From: Callorhinus ursinus
Taxonomy: Eukaryota > Chordata > Mammalia > Carnivora > Otariidae
DNA: 64,000 bases
Direction: 5' to 3'
NCBI RefSeq assembly: GCF_003265705.1
Contig: NW_020313157.1
Location: 3,532,191 to 3,596,190 of the forward strand
Positions 42,801 to 53,315 of the stretch are shown here, one piece after another. Every line of letters starts with the position of its first letter. Positions within the stretch are counted from its first letter, which is position 1. Under the pieces are notes generated by a model. The model did not search any database and had not been told where the DNA came from. It saw only the letters and a list, made by a program, of their open reading frames with translations. The position numbers were made by a program, and so were the translations under genes.

Positions 42801-45800
42801 ATAAATGGAGAGGGCATTCGAGTAGTCTCTGAGCTCTCACCTCGAACCAGACTGTCCCTGGCGTGGGAATGGCTGTGGCCAGCTTTGCTGAAAGACGTTT
42901 CTCCTCTCCCACAGCCTACAGAAGAATACCATCGGGCCTGTGGGAGCCCAGCAGATGGCAGATACCCTAAAACAGAACAGGAGTCTGAAGGAGCTCATGT
43001 GAGAAATGCAGAAAGGCGAAATTTGTATCCTCAGTGACTGGCACAATGCCCAGCCCATCATAAATATTTGTGAGCACGATGGATGGATGGATGGATGGAT
43101 GGATGGATGGATGGATGGATGGACGGACGGACGGATGGATGGTAGTATGGGTGCAAGATAGCTGGCTTTGGACTCCAGATTCCCAGGATTGGGACTGTCT
43201 CAGACTTAAATTTACTGCCTTCCCAACACTTCCTGGCTACCTTCACATAAAATTTCACAAGAGTTGGCTCTGCCCCCCGCTAAGGAGTCAAGTACTTTGC
43301 TACCTCGATGTCTTACAGGCCATAGGGAGTCACTTGCAGAGGCGACCAGCCACAGACTCAAGCCGAACAAGCTCTGCACTGGGCACCCTTAACACAACAG
43401 AGAAAGCACAGCCCTGGAGCGCTTCCCTGACCCTGATCCCAGGCCACCCCCCTGCCAGGCTGCTCCAGAAACCCAGCTCATCCTTGTCTCATCTCTTACA
43501 GATTCTCCAGTAACAGCATTGGCGACGGAGGGGCCGGGGCCCTGGCTAAGGCCCTGAAGGTGAACCAGGGCCTGGAGAGCCTGGAGTGAGTCTGCCTGAC
43601 CACCCTCCAGAAGTGACCGCGGGCAGTGGGTGACTCCCCTGGTTTCCCCATCTAGAAGGTGGGCGGGTCCTGGAGGAGGGCTGTCAGTCAGGACCATGAC
43701 TTTGCCAGAACCCAACCAACCACCAACAGGGGGCATGCTGTGATCTCAGTCTCTCTCCATGCCCACCTCACTGTTCCATCCCACCCCACCAGCCCCATTT
43801 CCCTAGACAGTTGTGGTTGGTGTTGATTGTGGAGTTTTCAGAGTGACAAGCACTGAGTGCCCTTGAAAACCTGGCACAGGTGGCTAAAGAGGGCGTCGGC
43901 TGCAATGGCCTTGGTGGGGGGTGGAGGAGCTCAGTGCTGCCCCCACAGTGGGGAGATTCAGCTGCACGACTTTCTCTGGGGGCTGCAGACACAACACACA
44001 CTCTGACCCCGGACTATTTGGAGCCACTCAAATCAAGGCAGAGTCTGAGCTTTGAGGCTGATTATGCTAGACCCAGCTGCCCTGACCGAGGTCTGGAACG
44101 TGGGGAATGGGGACAGGAAGAAGGGATGATGAGCAGAGCAGTGTGGGGTGGCACCTGCTCCCAGGGTTCCCCAGCTCTGTTGAACCTGATGCCGGCAGTC
44201 CGCAGGCTGGAGCAGTGCTCCCTGCGAGTCCTGGGATGGCCACCCCAAGCGTGCCCCATCCTCTGTTTGCAGCCTGCAGAGCAATTCCATCAGTGATGCA
44301 GGGGTGGCGGCACTGATGGGGGCCCTTTGTGCCAACAAGACCCTCGTCAGCCTCAAGTAAGTCCCGCTTCCCTCTCCAGACGGGGTCTCCCTTTGGCCAA
44401 GGGGTCTGAAAGGACTTTGGGACTTGGGAGAAAAGCCCACACCTCCCACTGTGGGCCTATTCTGAAGATAATCTATGGTTGGGCAGCTTGGTTCTGGGGC
44501 CTGGCATCCCGCACACTGCCTGCTCTCTCAGGAGGGCAGGGGACAGCTGGGGCCCTCAGCTCCCCAGTTCTGCTGCTCCCTTCTGGTGCCCCAGCCCTTG
44601 AGGCAGCCAAGCCTACCCCCAGCCCCTCACCTCTGAGGGCCTGTCAACGGATCCTCCTCCTCCTGATGGGTCCCGCCATCAGCAGTCCAATAGGGGAGAC
44701 GCTTGGCGGGCTAGCCATGGGAGTCTGGCTTGCTGGAGGCTCTTCACACCTCAGCCCTGATCACTCAAGAGGCCCTGAGGTTCCTTGGGCTCGAAAGGTC
44801 TGAGCACCGGGGCTTGTCTCCCCTAGAGTCCCCACACGTCTGGTCAGCAGCTCAGGGTCTTCTCTCTCCCCAGCCTGCGAGAAAACTCCATCAGCTCAGA
44901 GGGAGCCCGGGAACTGGCTCGAGCTCTCTGCATCAACAGCACCCTGAAGAACCTGGAGTACGTGAGTGGGGTGCAGGCTGTGCTTCCCATCGCCCCTTTA
45001 GCTGAGGGCCTGGCCTACCCGGAACCCTGGGGATGGGGAGGGCAGGTCCTCATGGCCTTGCCACTTTATACGCTGGAGAAGGACCTGGTTGGGGAGGGGT
45101 AGCCAGGAGACCTGGCCTCTGGTGGCAACTCCTCCACTCTCACATCCTACGTTACCTGTGGATGAGGTCTGTGGGGATGCTGCCTGCCCTTCGCCCCCCT
45201 CCCCACGGCGGTGTGGGAGGGCCCAGGCCTCAGGGGTAGCGCAGTACAGGGATCAGGTGGGTGATCTCTCCTGGAACCTCACTGAGCTGAACCTGGGCCC
45301 CTTCTCCATGTGCCTGTCAGGATTCGGTACAACAGCGTAAGACACATGCTTGGCACACACCAGTGCTCAATAAACATGAGCTAGGCCGGTCCTCAGGGAG
45401 GAGGGGAGCTAGATTCCCAGGTAAGTAAGGGGGTTCAACGGCCAGCTAGCTCCTGCTTACTCACCCCTGTTCCCCTCTTCCCAGCCTGACAGCCAACCTC
45501 CTCCACGACCAGGGTGCCCAGGCCATCGCGGTGGCAATGAGAGAAAACCAGGCCCTCACGTCCCTTCAGTGAGTCTCTGGCACCTCCCCACCCCATCCCC
45601 TCTGCAGAGCTGCAGGGCCATCACACCAGCTCAGGCAGGAAAATGAGTCTGGCTTTGGGGCCCTTCCACAACACAGCCTTGGGGGCCTCCAGGAGGCTGT
45701 GCCCTGCCGCCTGCTCTGTTTCCTGGGGCTGATCCACAGAGAGGCCAATGGTGGGAGGTGGGCACCCATGCCATGCCTCCAAGTGTCCCAAGCTTCATTC

Positions 45801-48800
45801 AGGGGCCATGTGGAGTCTTTGAGCCTGCCCCTGTGTCCACCCTTAACCAGAGAGTGCTTGTAGACCCCTTTTGACTAAACCTGAGGTAGGCTGCAAGAGA
45901 TCTGCCCATCAGTGGCCAGGATCCCGTCCTGCAAGGACTCCTTTCCTGCTGCCAGACCCTCCTGGGAGAAGTCCCCTCTTTCTGGAGCCTCCAGACCCTC
46001 CTGGGCTCTGCCCTGGGCCACGTGGTCACATGTGTCTGTCTCTGCCCAGCCTGCAGTGGAATTTCATCCAGGCCGGTGCTGCCAAGGCCCTGGGACAAGC
46101 ACTGCAGCTCAACAGGAGCCTGACCAGCCTCGAGTAAGTAGGGCCTCTGCAGGGGCTGCAGGAAGGACAGGGGAGCAAGGACATTTGAGACCTCAGTGTC
46201 CACCAGGCACATGGCTTGGGCCAGAGGCCCTCAGCACACAGCCTCCTCTGCCTTAAGGCCAGCAGGCACATTTCTATTCTCATCTGCTCCAATAGTTTTA
46301 TTGATACATAATCCAGGTACCACAAAAACTACCCATATAAAGTGCACAATTCATTGGTTTCTAGTATATTCACAGTCGTGCAACCATCACCATCACCACA
46401 ATCCATCACCCCAAGAAGACACCCCAGACTCATTAGCCATCACTCCCCATTGCCCCCACGCCCCAGCCCCTCACAACCAAACGTCTGCTCTGTCTCTATG
46501 GAGTCACCTGCACTTGATGTCTCAGTCACATGGAATCATACCGTAGGTGCCTTTTCAACCGAGGTCTCTCATTTAGTGTCATTTCTTCAAGGGTCACCTG
46601 GGCGGCAGCATGAATCAGAGCTTCCTTCCTTCCTATGGCTGAATCCTAGTCCACTGTGCATAGACCACACTGGGTTTATCCACTCATCCACTGATGGACA
46701 TTTGGGTTGTTGCCACTGTTTGGCTCTTGCTAGTGATACTGCTGTGAGCGTTCGTGCACAGGTTTCTGTGTGGGTGTGTGCTTTCACTTCTTGTGGTTAC
46801 ACACCTGTGAGTGGAACTGCTGGGTCGAAGGGTAACTCTTGTCTTTCATCAGGATTTCCCACCTCTGGCTTGTTCTTCTGTCCGACTGACATCCTGGTGT
46901 TCCCTAGGGTTCTGTCCTAGGCCGTCTTCTCTTGAATGATCTCTTTTCCAAAGCTCTTCTCTCCCAGGCTCCTTGCCTTCAGAGCCCTGGTACCCCCACG
47001 TCTATCCCCCAGACTTCTCTCCTGAGCTCCAGACCCATGTCCTCCCTGCCCCCTCAGCATCTCCCCTTGGGCGCCTCGTAGGAACTTCAAACCACTCTAA
47101 CTCCCTGCCCACAAGCCTGCTTCTCCATCCCCACCTCATGAACGGAACCAGCCAGTCGTGCAAGCAAGAAATACCACCTCTGCTCTCGCTTCCCATTTGC
47201 GGCTCTCCTCCGAACGTCCCACCGGTTCCCTCCGCCCCCATGGCCAGCGGCATCACTCACCTGCATCACGGCAGCAACACCTCTATGCCCAGTCCACCGT
47301 CTCACACTGCTGGCCAAATATCTTTCCAAAACGTAAATCCATCCCTGTCCTGGGTGAGAGACTTAAATGCTGCCCAGTGCCTGCAAGTGAAGGCCAACCC
47401 TTAGTGTGGCTTCCAAAGAAGGCCCCAAGGACCTGCTTCCTTTGTACCTCCTTGGCCTCTTTTCATGTGCCGGCGACTTGCCTGGATTTGGGTTCTGCGG
47501 ATGTGCCAGACCCTCTCCCCCATGCCACCCTTCAGGTTTTGGTTTAGACCTATTTCTTCTGGCAGCTTCTGTGATGACACAGGGGTGGGAGACCCTGTGG
47601 GGTCCTCCGTGCAGTTGGCACGTGGCCTTTGGTGCCTGCTCATTCAATCACAACTCCTCACCTGAGACGGTCCTGGGCCTGTACAATTGTGTGGACAAAA
47701 TAGACACTCAAATGTGTTAAAATTATTAACGCAAACTCTCCCCTAAACACACTGATGCCCACCTGAACTAAACTCTTAGCCACTGACTGCTCTAGGGCCT
47801 ACTACTTTACTCCAATGTGGAAGGGAAGAAAAAAAAAAAAAAGATGTAAAACACTGACCAGCAAGACTGCCCAGGGATAGAAGGCCTTGGCTTAATTCTC
47901 TGGCTGGCACATCCTTTTTTGTCCCTTTTCCATGTACCCCTTTTCTTGTTTGCTTCTGATGGTCCAGGTTCATGCAGACCCCAGAGCCCTCTGCATGTTA
48001 AGTAGGAGGCCCTGGGGACGGTTATCCCCAACGCAACCCTGGGAGTCCAGTCCATGGTGTGTGTGGTCTGAAGGAAATCTAGAAGGTCCAAGCTCAGCAC
48101 GTCCTGCCACAGTGCTAGCGTGGTGCCCTGTGAGCCCAGGGGTCACGCTCTGTGTTCAGTTTACAGGAGAACGCCATCGGGGATGAAGGCGCCTCTGCAG
48201 TGGCCAACGCACTCAAGGCCAACACGGCCCTCACTGCGCTCTAGTAAGTGCTAACGTGCACAGCAGCCCAGAAGGCCGGCCCGCACACTACACATCAGTT
48301 TTGCCTTCCAGTCAAGGAAGGTGTGTTTGATTTTCCTAGTGTTAGCAATTGGGACATCGAACATATGGAAGCTAAGAAGCAGGGGCTCGGGGAGTGTTCT
48401 CCCTCAAACAGGAGGCCAGCTCTCCTTGCTGTATCTGGAGCATCCAGATCTCTGTCCTAGGCTTCAGACAGTGCACGCAGGGGGCGCAGCATTCCTTGGA
48501 CAGATCACGGGCCAACAACCTTCAGTGCTGTGTTGCCACTTTCAGCACTAATTCCAGGGGTGGTGAAAAGGAAGGACAAGTATGCGTGGATGCTGGGCCA
48601 GGCAGGGTGCGGGCTGGCGAGGCCCCGCCTGTCCGCATTGACTGCATCTCTTCCTCCAGTCTGCAGGTGGCCTCCATTGGCTCCCGGGGGGCCCAGGCGC
48701 TAGGGGATGCCCTGGCTGTGAACAGAACCTTGGAGATTCTCGAGTAAGTATTCCAGTCTCTGGCTATAGTCTCTTGCCCCAAGAAACCAAGCTGTTGATT

Positions 48801-50560
48801 TGAAATGAAGATATGGAAGGAAAAAAAAAGTCAATTTACACGGAAACTCACAAATCATTTAAACGTCATCCTTTAGATCAAGCATGCCCCAGCTTCTCCA
48901 TTCCCACTGCACACCTCTTCCCTGGGAGTCACTACTGTTGGGCCTCCTCTCCTTGAGGACCTGCTCTCCTCAGCCTTGCCTAGGCTGCCCACGTCCCGAG
49001 GTCCTGTGTAGGGGTCCCTGGCCACTGACCTCAGGCAATGAGAAGATCCAGACTCCTGGGGGAGGGGGTTAAGCTCAGTGGGGCTCTCAGGCATGTCCCA
49101 GTCGTCCCTGCTCCTGTGGTCCTGAGATGCTGAGGGTGTGAGGACCGCGGGATGAAGTGTTCCCTTTCTTTTCTTTTTTTAAAGATTTTATTTATTTATT
49201 TGAGAGAGAGAGCACATGAGGGAGGGGAGGCTCAGAGGGAGAAGCAGACTCCCCACCGAGCAGGGAGCCCGATGCGGCACTCGATCCCGGGACTCCAGGA
49301 TCATGACCTGAGCCAAAGGCAGTCGCTTAACCGACTGAGCCACCCAGGCGCCCTGAAGTGTTGCCTTTCTTGTCTCAGCCCCACTCTCCTTTCTTTGGGA
49401 TGGAGGAGGGGGAGGGCTCCAACAAACCACCCAAATTTGTCCGATCGCCACTCTGCACCCAGGAGTGAGAAAGAAGCAACCTCACCCCCAGGGTTGCTGA
49501 GTCCATGCTGCCTCTGCCAGGAGCCCATGCTCATCAGAAGAGGTACAGTTTTCACCCCACAGCTGACACTGTGCCTTAGGCTTCTTATCTTTCCGGACAG
49601 CTTACGAGGAAATGCCATCGGGTTGGCCGGAGCCAAAGCCTTGGCAAATGCTCTGAAGGTGAACTCAAGTCTCCGAAGACTCAAGTGAGTGGCTATAGAG
49701 ACCTACCTGCATCCCAGAGCAGCAGGCTTCTCTGCTGAAACCTCCCCCATTAGAGGAGATGCTCTTGATTTCCTCTGTAGCTGCTTCCTTCCAAATATAA
49801 ATAGCTCTGACGACTAGAGTCCCTCTTGCAGATGGGTTTGTTCATTCTGTCTAGCTTATGCCAGAGCTAAGTCACTTAACATCTGCATTTTCGGTCTTGC
49901 CCCTTCCATGGCACTTGGATGGGACCACCCAGCTACTTGTAGACACTGGTCTCAGGGGTAAACACCCCCTTGCTGTGAACAAATCATCCCCAGAAGTGCA
50001 TATTTCCTCCACGGCCCCCCAAGATAATGCAGGGCTGCTTCCTGGGGCGGGTTCTAACATACCGAATGGTTCACGGTGGTGTCTCCATCTTTTCTCTGCC
50101 TAGTCTTCAAGAGAATTCCTTGGGGATGGACGGGGCAATATTCGTTGCCACCGCACTGTCTGGAAACCATGGCCTCCAGCATATCAAGTGAGTGGGGCTC
50201 AGCAGCACCTGCCTTTCCCTGCAATTCTTGCTCATCCTTAGAACAACTCCCAGCTTCTCGGAGCCTGCTGACTCCCGGGTCTTTCAGCAGCTCTGCAGGG
50301 AAACTCGGTATAAAGGGGAGCCATTCTGGGCCTTCTCCGTGGGAGGGATCCTGGAAGTATGAAGGTCTTGGCTGGAGCTCTGCATTTCGTGCTCTTTACT
50401 AAAGAGAACCTGCAGGCCTCTAGGCCTTGAGCCCACCTCTCAAGTCCTGCCCTAATCCTTCTCTTGTAGTCTCCAGGGAAATCACATTGGGGAATCTGGT
50501 GCCAGGATGATCTCAGACACTATCAGAACAAATGCTCCTTCGTGCACTGTTGAAATGTGA
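33663..50560 (+). CDS. NLRC3: NLRC3, NLR family CARD-like domain containing 3
   Basis: NLRC3 is a cytosolic NOD-like receptor that dampens immune signalling, reported for T-cell activation, TRAF6/NF-kB and STING. Coding parts: 33663-33822, 33921-35670, 36647-36733, 39444-39527, 40006-40089, 41530-41613, 42915-42998, 43502-43585, 44273-44356, 44874-44957, 45485-45568, 46050-46133, 48160-48243, 48660-48743, 49601-49684, 50104-50187, 50470-50560. The sum is 3180 nt: 1059 residues and TGA, close to the human 1065. All junctions are GT-AG with matching phase. The start MRKQEVRT equals the known family start, although its context (ctccATGA) is weak. Domains are a short atypical N-terminus, NACHT ATPase and a C-terminal leucine-rich-repeat array. 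Intact, with no frameshift. Confidence 0.97.
33921..35670 (+). CDS. NLRC3: NLRC3 large exon, NACHT ATPase and helical domains
   Basis: 1750 nt. The opening [12 protein letters not shown] and [20 protein letters not shown] precede the NACHT fold. Walker A is [10 protein letters not shown] (about 34176), Walker [10 protein letters not shown] (about 34384). A sensor-like VTSRP follows near 34535, then the winged-helix part with [18 protein letters not shown] and the family motif [16 protein letters not shown] (about 35099). The end [11 protein letters not shown] leads into the repeats. All expected ATP-binding residues are present. Donor CTGAG|GTGGGC, phase 2; a run of 12 G follows 30 bp into the intron. 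Confidence 0.97.
35775..36215. repeat. ancient interspersed repeat in NLRC3 intron
   Basis: ggggctgccataaagaagga, agactcaggagaccagagtc-type text (here agctcaggagaccagagtcc), taacgaattacatccgcaat, aataaggtcacatttttgag and ggggaacacaattcaacc follow the order of a very common mammalian repeat about 450 bp long. I cannot assign its family with certainty. Confidence 0.65.
36647..36733 (+). CDS. NLRC3: NLRC3 first leucine-rich-repeat exon, 87 nt
   Basis: Reads (R)[20 protein letters not shown] then KDCRIQRIS. One codon longer than all later repeat exons. Acceptor cgttcttccttccgcag; donor ATCAG|GTAACG. Confidence 0.95.
37560..37990 (-). repeat. probable ancient LTR-type repeat remnant
   Basis: gagtccaggggtccccatga, ttcactagaaggactcacag, aacacaga-like aactcagaaaagttcttgta and gatacagatgaaaatctgca recur in old mammalian LTR elements. 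No internal retroviral coding sequence is visible. Class and ends are uncertain. Confidence 0.4.
37991..39443. other. NLRC3 intron, no firm element
   Basis: Mixed sequence with a MER5-class hint near 38650-38710 (cttgaaaagcactggggatt) and nothing else I can support. AT-rich before 37200 in the same intron, with a short self-complementary run near 37080-37150. Confidence 0.4.
39444..39527 (+). CDS. NLRC3: NLRC3 LRR exon, [15 protein letters not shown]
   Basis: 84 nt, phase 2 in and out. Acceptor cttctccttgtgcag; donor TGGA|GTAAGT. The joined codon with the previous exon gives Ser. Confidence 0.95.
39942..39977 (+). repeat. (AAAC)n microsatellite
   Basis: About eight AAAC units directly before the pyrimidine tract of the next NLRC3 exon (28 bp upstream of 40006). 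Confidence 0.95.
40006..40089 (+). CDS. NLRC3: NLRC3 LRR exon, [15 protein letters not shown]
   Basis: 84 nt. The conserved asparagine and the x-GA-x-AL helix of the ribonuclease-inhibitor-type repeat are intact. Acceptor ctcttccttccgccag; donor TGAG|GTATGT. Confidence 0.95.
40555..41250 (-). repeat. old L1 3'-end fragment, antisense
   Basis: ggggtgaaattcaccatttt, gttcattcatcacctctgtc, gttgatggacatgtgggttg and attcccaccagcaatgggtg: reverse-complement L1 3' UTR running about 700 bp in an NLRC3 intron. Confidence 0.8.
41530..41613 (+). CDS. NLRC3: NLRC3 LRR exon, [15 protein letters not shown]
   Basis: 84 nt. Acceptor ccttgactccacag; donor TGCA|GTAAGT. Ends ANRTLSVL. Confidence 0.95.
41614..42914. 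other. NLRC3 intron without recognised elements
   Basis: 1.3 kb, AT-rich in the middle (41850-42260). I see no repeat or RNA gene I can support. Confidence 0.4.
42915..42998 (+). CDS. NLRC3: NLRC3 LRR exon, [15 protein letters not shown]
   Basis: 84 nt. Acceptor tttctcctctcccacag; donor TCAT|GTGAGA. Ends QNRSLKEL. Confidence 0.95.
43078..43142 (+). repeat. (GGAT)n microsatellite with GGAC interruptions
   Basis: About 16 tetranucleotide units, the last part broken by three GGAC units. It directly follows a MIR/L2-like tail (ggcacaatgcccagcccatc ataaatatttgtgagc), a common seed for such arrays. Confidence 0.95.
43502..43585 (+). CDS. NLRC3: NLRC3 LRR exon, [15 protein letters not shown]
   Basis: 84 nt. 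Acceptor tgtctcatctcttacag; donor TGGA|GTGAGT. The first residue is Ile where I recall Met in human. Confidence 0.95.
44273..44356 (+). CDS. NLRC3: NLRC3 LRR exon, [15 protein letters not shown]
   Basis: 84 nt. Acceptor atcctctgtttgcag; donor TCAA|GTAAGT. Ends ANKTLVSL. Confidence 0.95.
44874..44957 (+). CDS. NLRC3: NLRC3 LRR exon, [15 protein letters not shown]
   Basis: 84 nt. Acceptor cttctctctccccag; donor TGGA|GTACGT. A second donor (GTGAGT) lies 4 bp downstream but would break frame. Confidence 0.94.
45485..45568 (+). CDS. NLRC3: NLRC3 LRR exon, [15 protein letters not shown]
   Basis: 84 nt. Acceptor ttcccctcttcccag; donor TTCA|GTGAGT. Ends ENQALTSL. Confidence 0.95.
46050..46133 (+). 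CDS. NLRC3: NLRC3 LRR exon, [15 protein letters not shown]
   Basis: 84 nt. Acceptor ctgtctctgcccag; donor TCGA|GTAAGT. Trp in place of the usual polar residue before the conserved Asn. Confidence 0.95.
46284..46905 (-). repeat. old L1 3'-end fragment, antisense
   Basis: aatagttttattgatacata, gtgcacaattcattggtttc, tggaatcataccgtaggtgc and ccactgatggacatttgggt: reverse-complement L1 3' UTR in an NLRC3 intron. Confidence 0.8.
46906..47700 (+). repeat. L2-like ancient repeat
   Basis: ccaaaacgtaaatccatccc, tgctgcccagtgcctgcaag and ggccccaaggacctgcttcc, then tttggcctcttttcatgtgc-type text (here cttggcctcttttcatgtgc), suggest a diverged L2 3' half. Called from word order only. Confidence 0.35.
48160..48243 (+). 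CDS. NLRC3: NLRC3 LRR exon, [15 protein letters not shown]
   Basis: 84 nt. Acceptor gctctgtgttcag; donor CTCTA|GTAAGT. The split codon would read TAG if the intron were kept, so intron retention here stops translation at once. Confidence 0.95.
48660..48743 (+). CDS. NLRC3: NLRC3 LRR exon, [15 protein letters not shown]
   Basis: 84 nt. Acceptor catctcttcctccag; donor TCGA|GTAAGT. The conserved repeat Asn is replaced by Ala (QVAS), as I also recall in human. Confidence 0.95.
49171..49353 (-). mobile_element. Can-SINE, reverse, 18-bp target-site duplication
   Basis: tgaagtgttccctttctt at 49153-49170 and tgaagtgttgcctttctt at 49354-49371 differ at one base. It lies in an NLRC3 intron 230 bp before the exon at 49601. 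Confidence 0.94.
49601..49684 (+). CDS. NLRC3: NLRC3 LRR exon, [15 protein letters not shown]
   Basis: 84 nt. Acceptor cttatctttccggacag; donor TCAA|GTGAGT. Ends VNSSLRRL. Confidence 0.95.
50104..50187 (+). CDS. NLRC3: NLRC3 LRR exon, [15 protein letters not shown]
   Basis: 84 nt. Acceptor cttttctctgcctag; donor TCAA|GTGAGT. Ends GNHGLQHI. Confidence 0.95.
50470..50560 (+). CDS. NLRC3: NLRC3 terminal LRR exon and stop
   Basis: [15 protein letters not shown], then [10 protein letters not shown] and TGA at 50558-50560. The TNAP-CTVEM end matches the known family C-terminus. Acceptor ccttctcttgtag. Confidence 0.96.
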
Positions 50561-52495
50561 GCAAAACAAGTTCCTGGTGGACCTGGTGGGAGGACAGACG
50601 GAGCAACAACTGGAAGCTTCTGAACGGAAAGACCATTTTCCAGGGTTCCTTCCTGTGGTCTGGGAATGATGCTGACCCACACAAAAGCTGGTCTCCTAAA
50701 AGGAGGCAGGAAAGGTGCTGCCAAAGAGGTCAGGAGCACCTGTCCTGGACCCGGGTCAGTCCAGGCAGGGGTGAGATGGATTCTCTGCTACGGTGCAGAG
50801 AAGGGAAGGTCTCCATCAAGGACACAGGCCTTAAAGCTCAGCATGTAAGAAGCCGGTGTGAGCTTATTTATACACGGAGGTCTTCATGTGCCCCTAACTT
50901 TTATTATTATTGCCCTTCTCCACTGGTTAAAATCATCCCCCTCACTTTGAAATGAGCTGCCATCTTCAAGCCTATATAGAGGATCAATTTGGCATTGGTG
51001 ACAGAAGGGACCTCTTTTCTCAAGAAGACTAGAAGGTCTTAGGAGTATAATCCTTAGAGACACATGGAAAAATTAGAATTTTTTGAAGAGAAATGAAGGA
51101 TTTAATGACAGGATTCTGGAGACAAAAAAAGTTGTCCAACGTTCTTGCCATCTTTTATCCATTACAAAATCTCTCAAAGGCACGGATTATGTCTGGCATA
51201 TGTTATGTGGGGTCTGGCACACTGGTTATCAACAGCATGTTAAATGTGGATGCCCTAATAATGTGCTTCTACATTGGGCTTCCAAAACCACTGCTGTGCC
51301 TGCAGCTTCTCCGTGAAGGTGAGCAAGCTGAGCCTCCATGTGGTACAGGTTCCCTCGGGTGTCTGTCTGTGATGAAGGGAAAAAGATCCTAAGGGACACC
51401 ACAGCTGTCATCCACTAAATAACCAAGGAAAATGCTTATGAAGACTATAATTATCATTTTAAAGTTTGAACAGGAAGCATTTTTGTTCCAAACATGCCTT
51501 TAAAAATGAATATTCAGGCAAGAATCCTCGATGGATGCTAAAACCATGGATGAAACTCTATCGAGGAAGAAGATAGCCACCCAGACTCAAAATCTCACCC
51601 CACAAGGGATAGTTACGAAGGGGAAAAAAGGTATCTTTAAAGATGGACAATTTTGCATATACTTTCTTAACAAAGTAATTAAACTTAACATCACCAATAA
51701 TGGGACGGATGGACATAATGTGCCCCTGATGTGATGAACTGAGGACACACCGTGTCAAAAATACTGATTTGAATCTGATCAAGAAGGAAAAATTGGACAA
51801 AATCCAAATCAAGCGGCATTCTGCAAAAAAATAAAAATTAGCCTAACCTCTTCAAAAATGTCAATGTCATGAAAAATACAAAAGGCTGCAGACTATTTCA
51901 AATTGTAGATTACAGAGACCTAACTACTTAATGCAAGATCTCTGATTGGATCCTCAACTGAAGAAAAACAATCAGCTATAAAAAAGTATTTGGAAATGGG
52001 GGACATCTGAACGTGGGTCTTGTGTCGTATTTATTTGGATTGCTGGGTTTTTAAAGCTTTTTGTTTTTGCTGGGTATGGAATTTTAGGCTGGTGTTTGGC
52101 TCTTGGTACTTTCAAGATGCCACTATCCTGTCCTCTGGTTTGTGCAGTGTCTGGCAGTGTCTGGCAGTGTCCACCTAGTTGTGACCTTGACGGAACAAAG
52201 AGTTGCAGTAGCCAAACGGTGGAGAAAGCGGTGCCTTGCAGGAATCCAGCACCAGAGAAACCTCAGGGGCCATGAGAAAAATCATGCTCTTTGGGGACTT
52301 GAAGAGCAAGCCACACCAGAGAGGGAAGGAGAGCCCCTTCCTTCTCCAAAGTCTCCACAGCAGCCTATTGCCAAGGCCCACGCTCTTGCGAGCCGGCAAA
52401 GCGGAGAGGCTTTACAAGGACTAGCTCTACCCCCGTAGGGCAGGCCGGAGGGTGAGCACAGCTGAGGCAATAAACCCCCCGGCGCAGCAGGACTT
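50561..52495 (+). other. NLRC3: NLRC3 3' untranslated region (extent inferred)
   Basis: About 1.9 kb of moderately AT-rich sequence without splice or coding signs. The end is set by an AATAAA at 52469 with GT-rich text downstream (ccccttgctgtgtcttcac). An earlier AATAAA at 51830 could give a shorter form. Confidence 0.5.
52469..52474 (+). promoter_or_regulatory. NLRC3: candidate NLRC3 poly(A) signal
   Basis: AATAAA in gaggcaataaacccccc, 1.9 kb after the stop codon. No evidence distinguishes its use from the hexamer at 51830. Confidence 0.5.
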
Positions 52496-53122
52496 CTCGT
52501 CTTTTCAGTTTGAGCAGTTCCCCTTGCTGTGTCTTCACAGTCAGCATATTGTCCACTTCTGTGGTGCCTCAAACCAGTGTGTGTTTGCACGGTCTTTGTC
52601 GCGCTTCTCTAATCTCTAGAAGTTCTGAGATTTAGGTCTTCCTTCTCTCTTCTTAATATGCTCATGCCTCCCTCCACCACCTCAGTATAGGGACGAGAGT
52701 TAAAAACTATCCGAATGTCCTTTTTTACTAAGTCTATCAACTGTCATTTCTGGGTCATTTCTTGATTTTTCTCATTACGGTAATTTTTGATTGGATACCA
52801 GATACTGGGAATTTTATCTTGTTTGGCTTATTTTTATATTCCTTGCAATTCTTGAGTTTTATCCTGGGACACATGCCTTAGAAACAGCTGGATCTTTTCA
52901 AAGCTTGCTATTTTAAGTTTTGTTAGTCAGGATCAACCATCCTTATTTGAGGGCTACTGTGGCCCAACTTCTGAGGCAATGTCTCCATATTCTGGGTACT
53001 CTACCTGATGCCCAAGTCAACAAACTGTTTTGGGGCCTTATCTACAGCAGACACTATAGAAATCTAGGTGTAAAAGATTGTCACATCAACCAAAGTCAGC
53101 TTACCCTAAATGGTAGCATCAG

Positions 53123-53315
53123 GGGGCGCCTGGGTGGCTCAGTTGGTTAAGTGGCTGCCTTCAGCTCAGGTCATGATCTCAGGGTCCTGGGATCGAGCCC
53201 CATGTCAGGCTCCCTGCTCAGCTGGGGGTCTGCTTCTCCCTCTGCCCCTCCCCCCGCTTGTGCTCTGTCTCTGTCTCTCTCAAATAAATAAATAAAATCT
53301 CCAAAAAAAAAAAAA
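53123..53315 (+). mobile_element. Can-SINE in the NLRC3-CLUAP1 interval
   Basis: ggcgcctgggtggctcagtt, gatctcagggtcctgggatc, tctctcaaataaataaataa and an A13 tail. Diverged flanks (aatggtagcatcag / aacggtagggtcag) suggest an older insertion. Confidence 0.9.

Noticed and set aside
43078..43142. CRISPR-like regular repeat
   Set aside because: Plain tetranucleotide microsatellite without spacers, in a mammalian intron.
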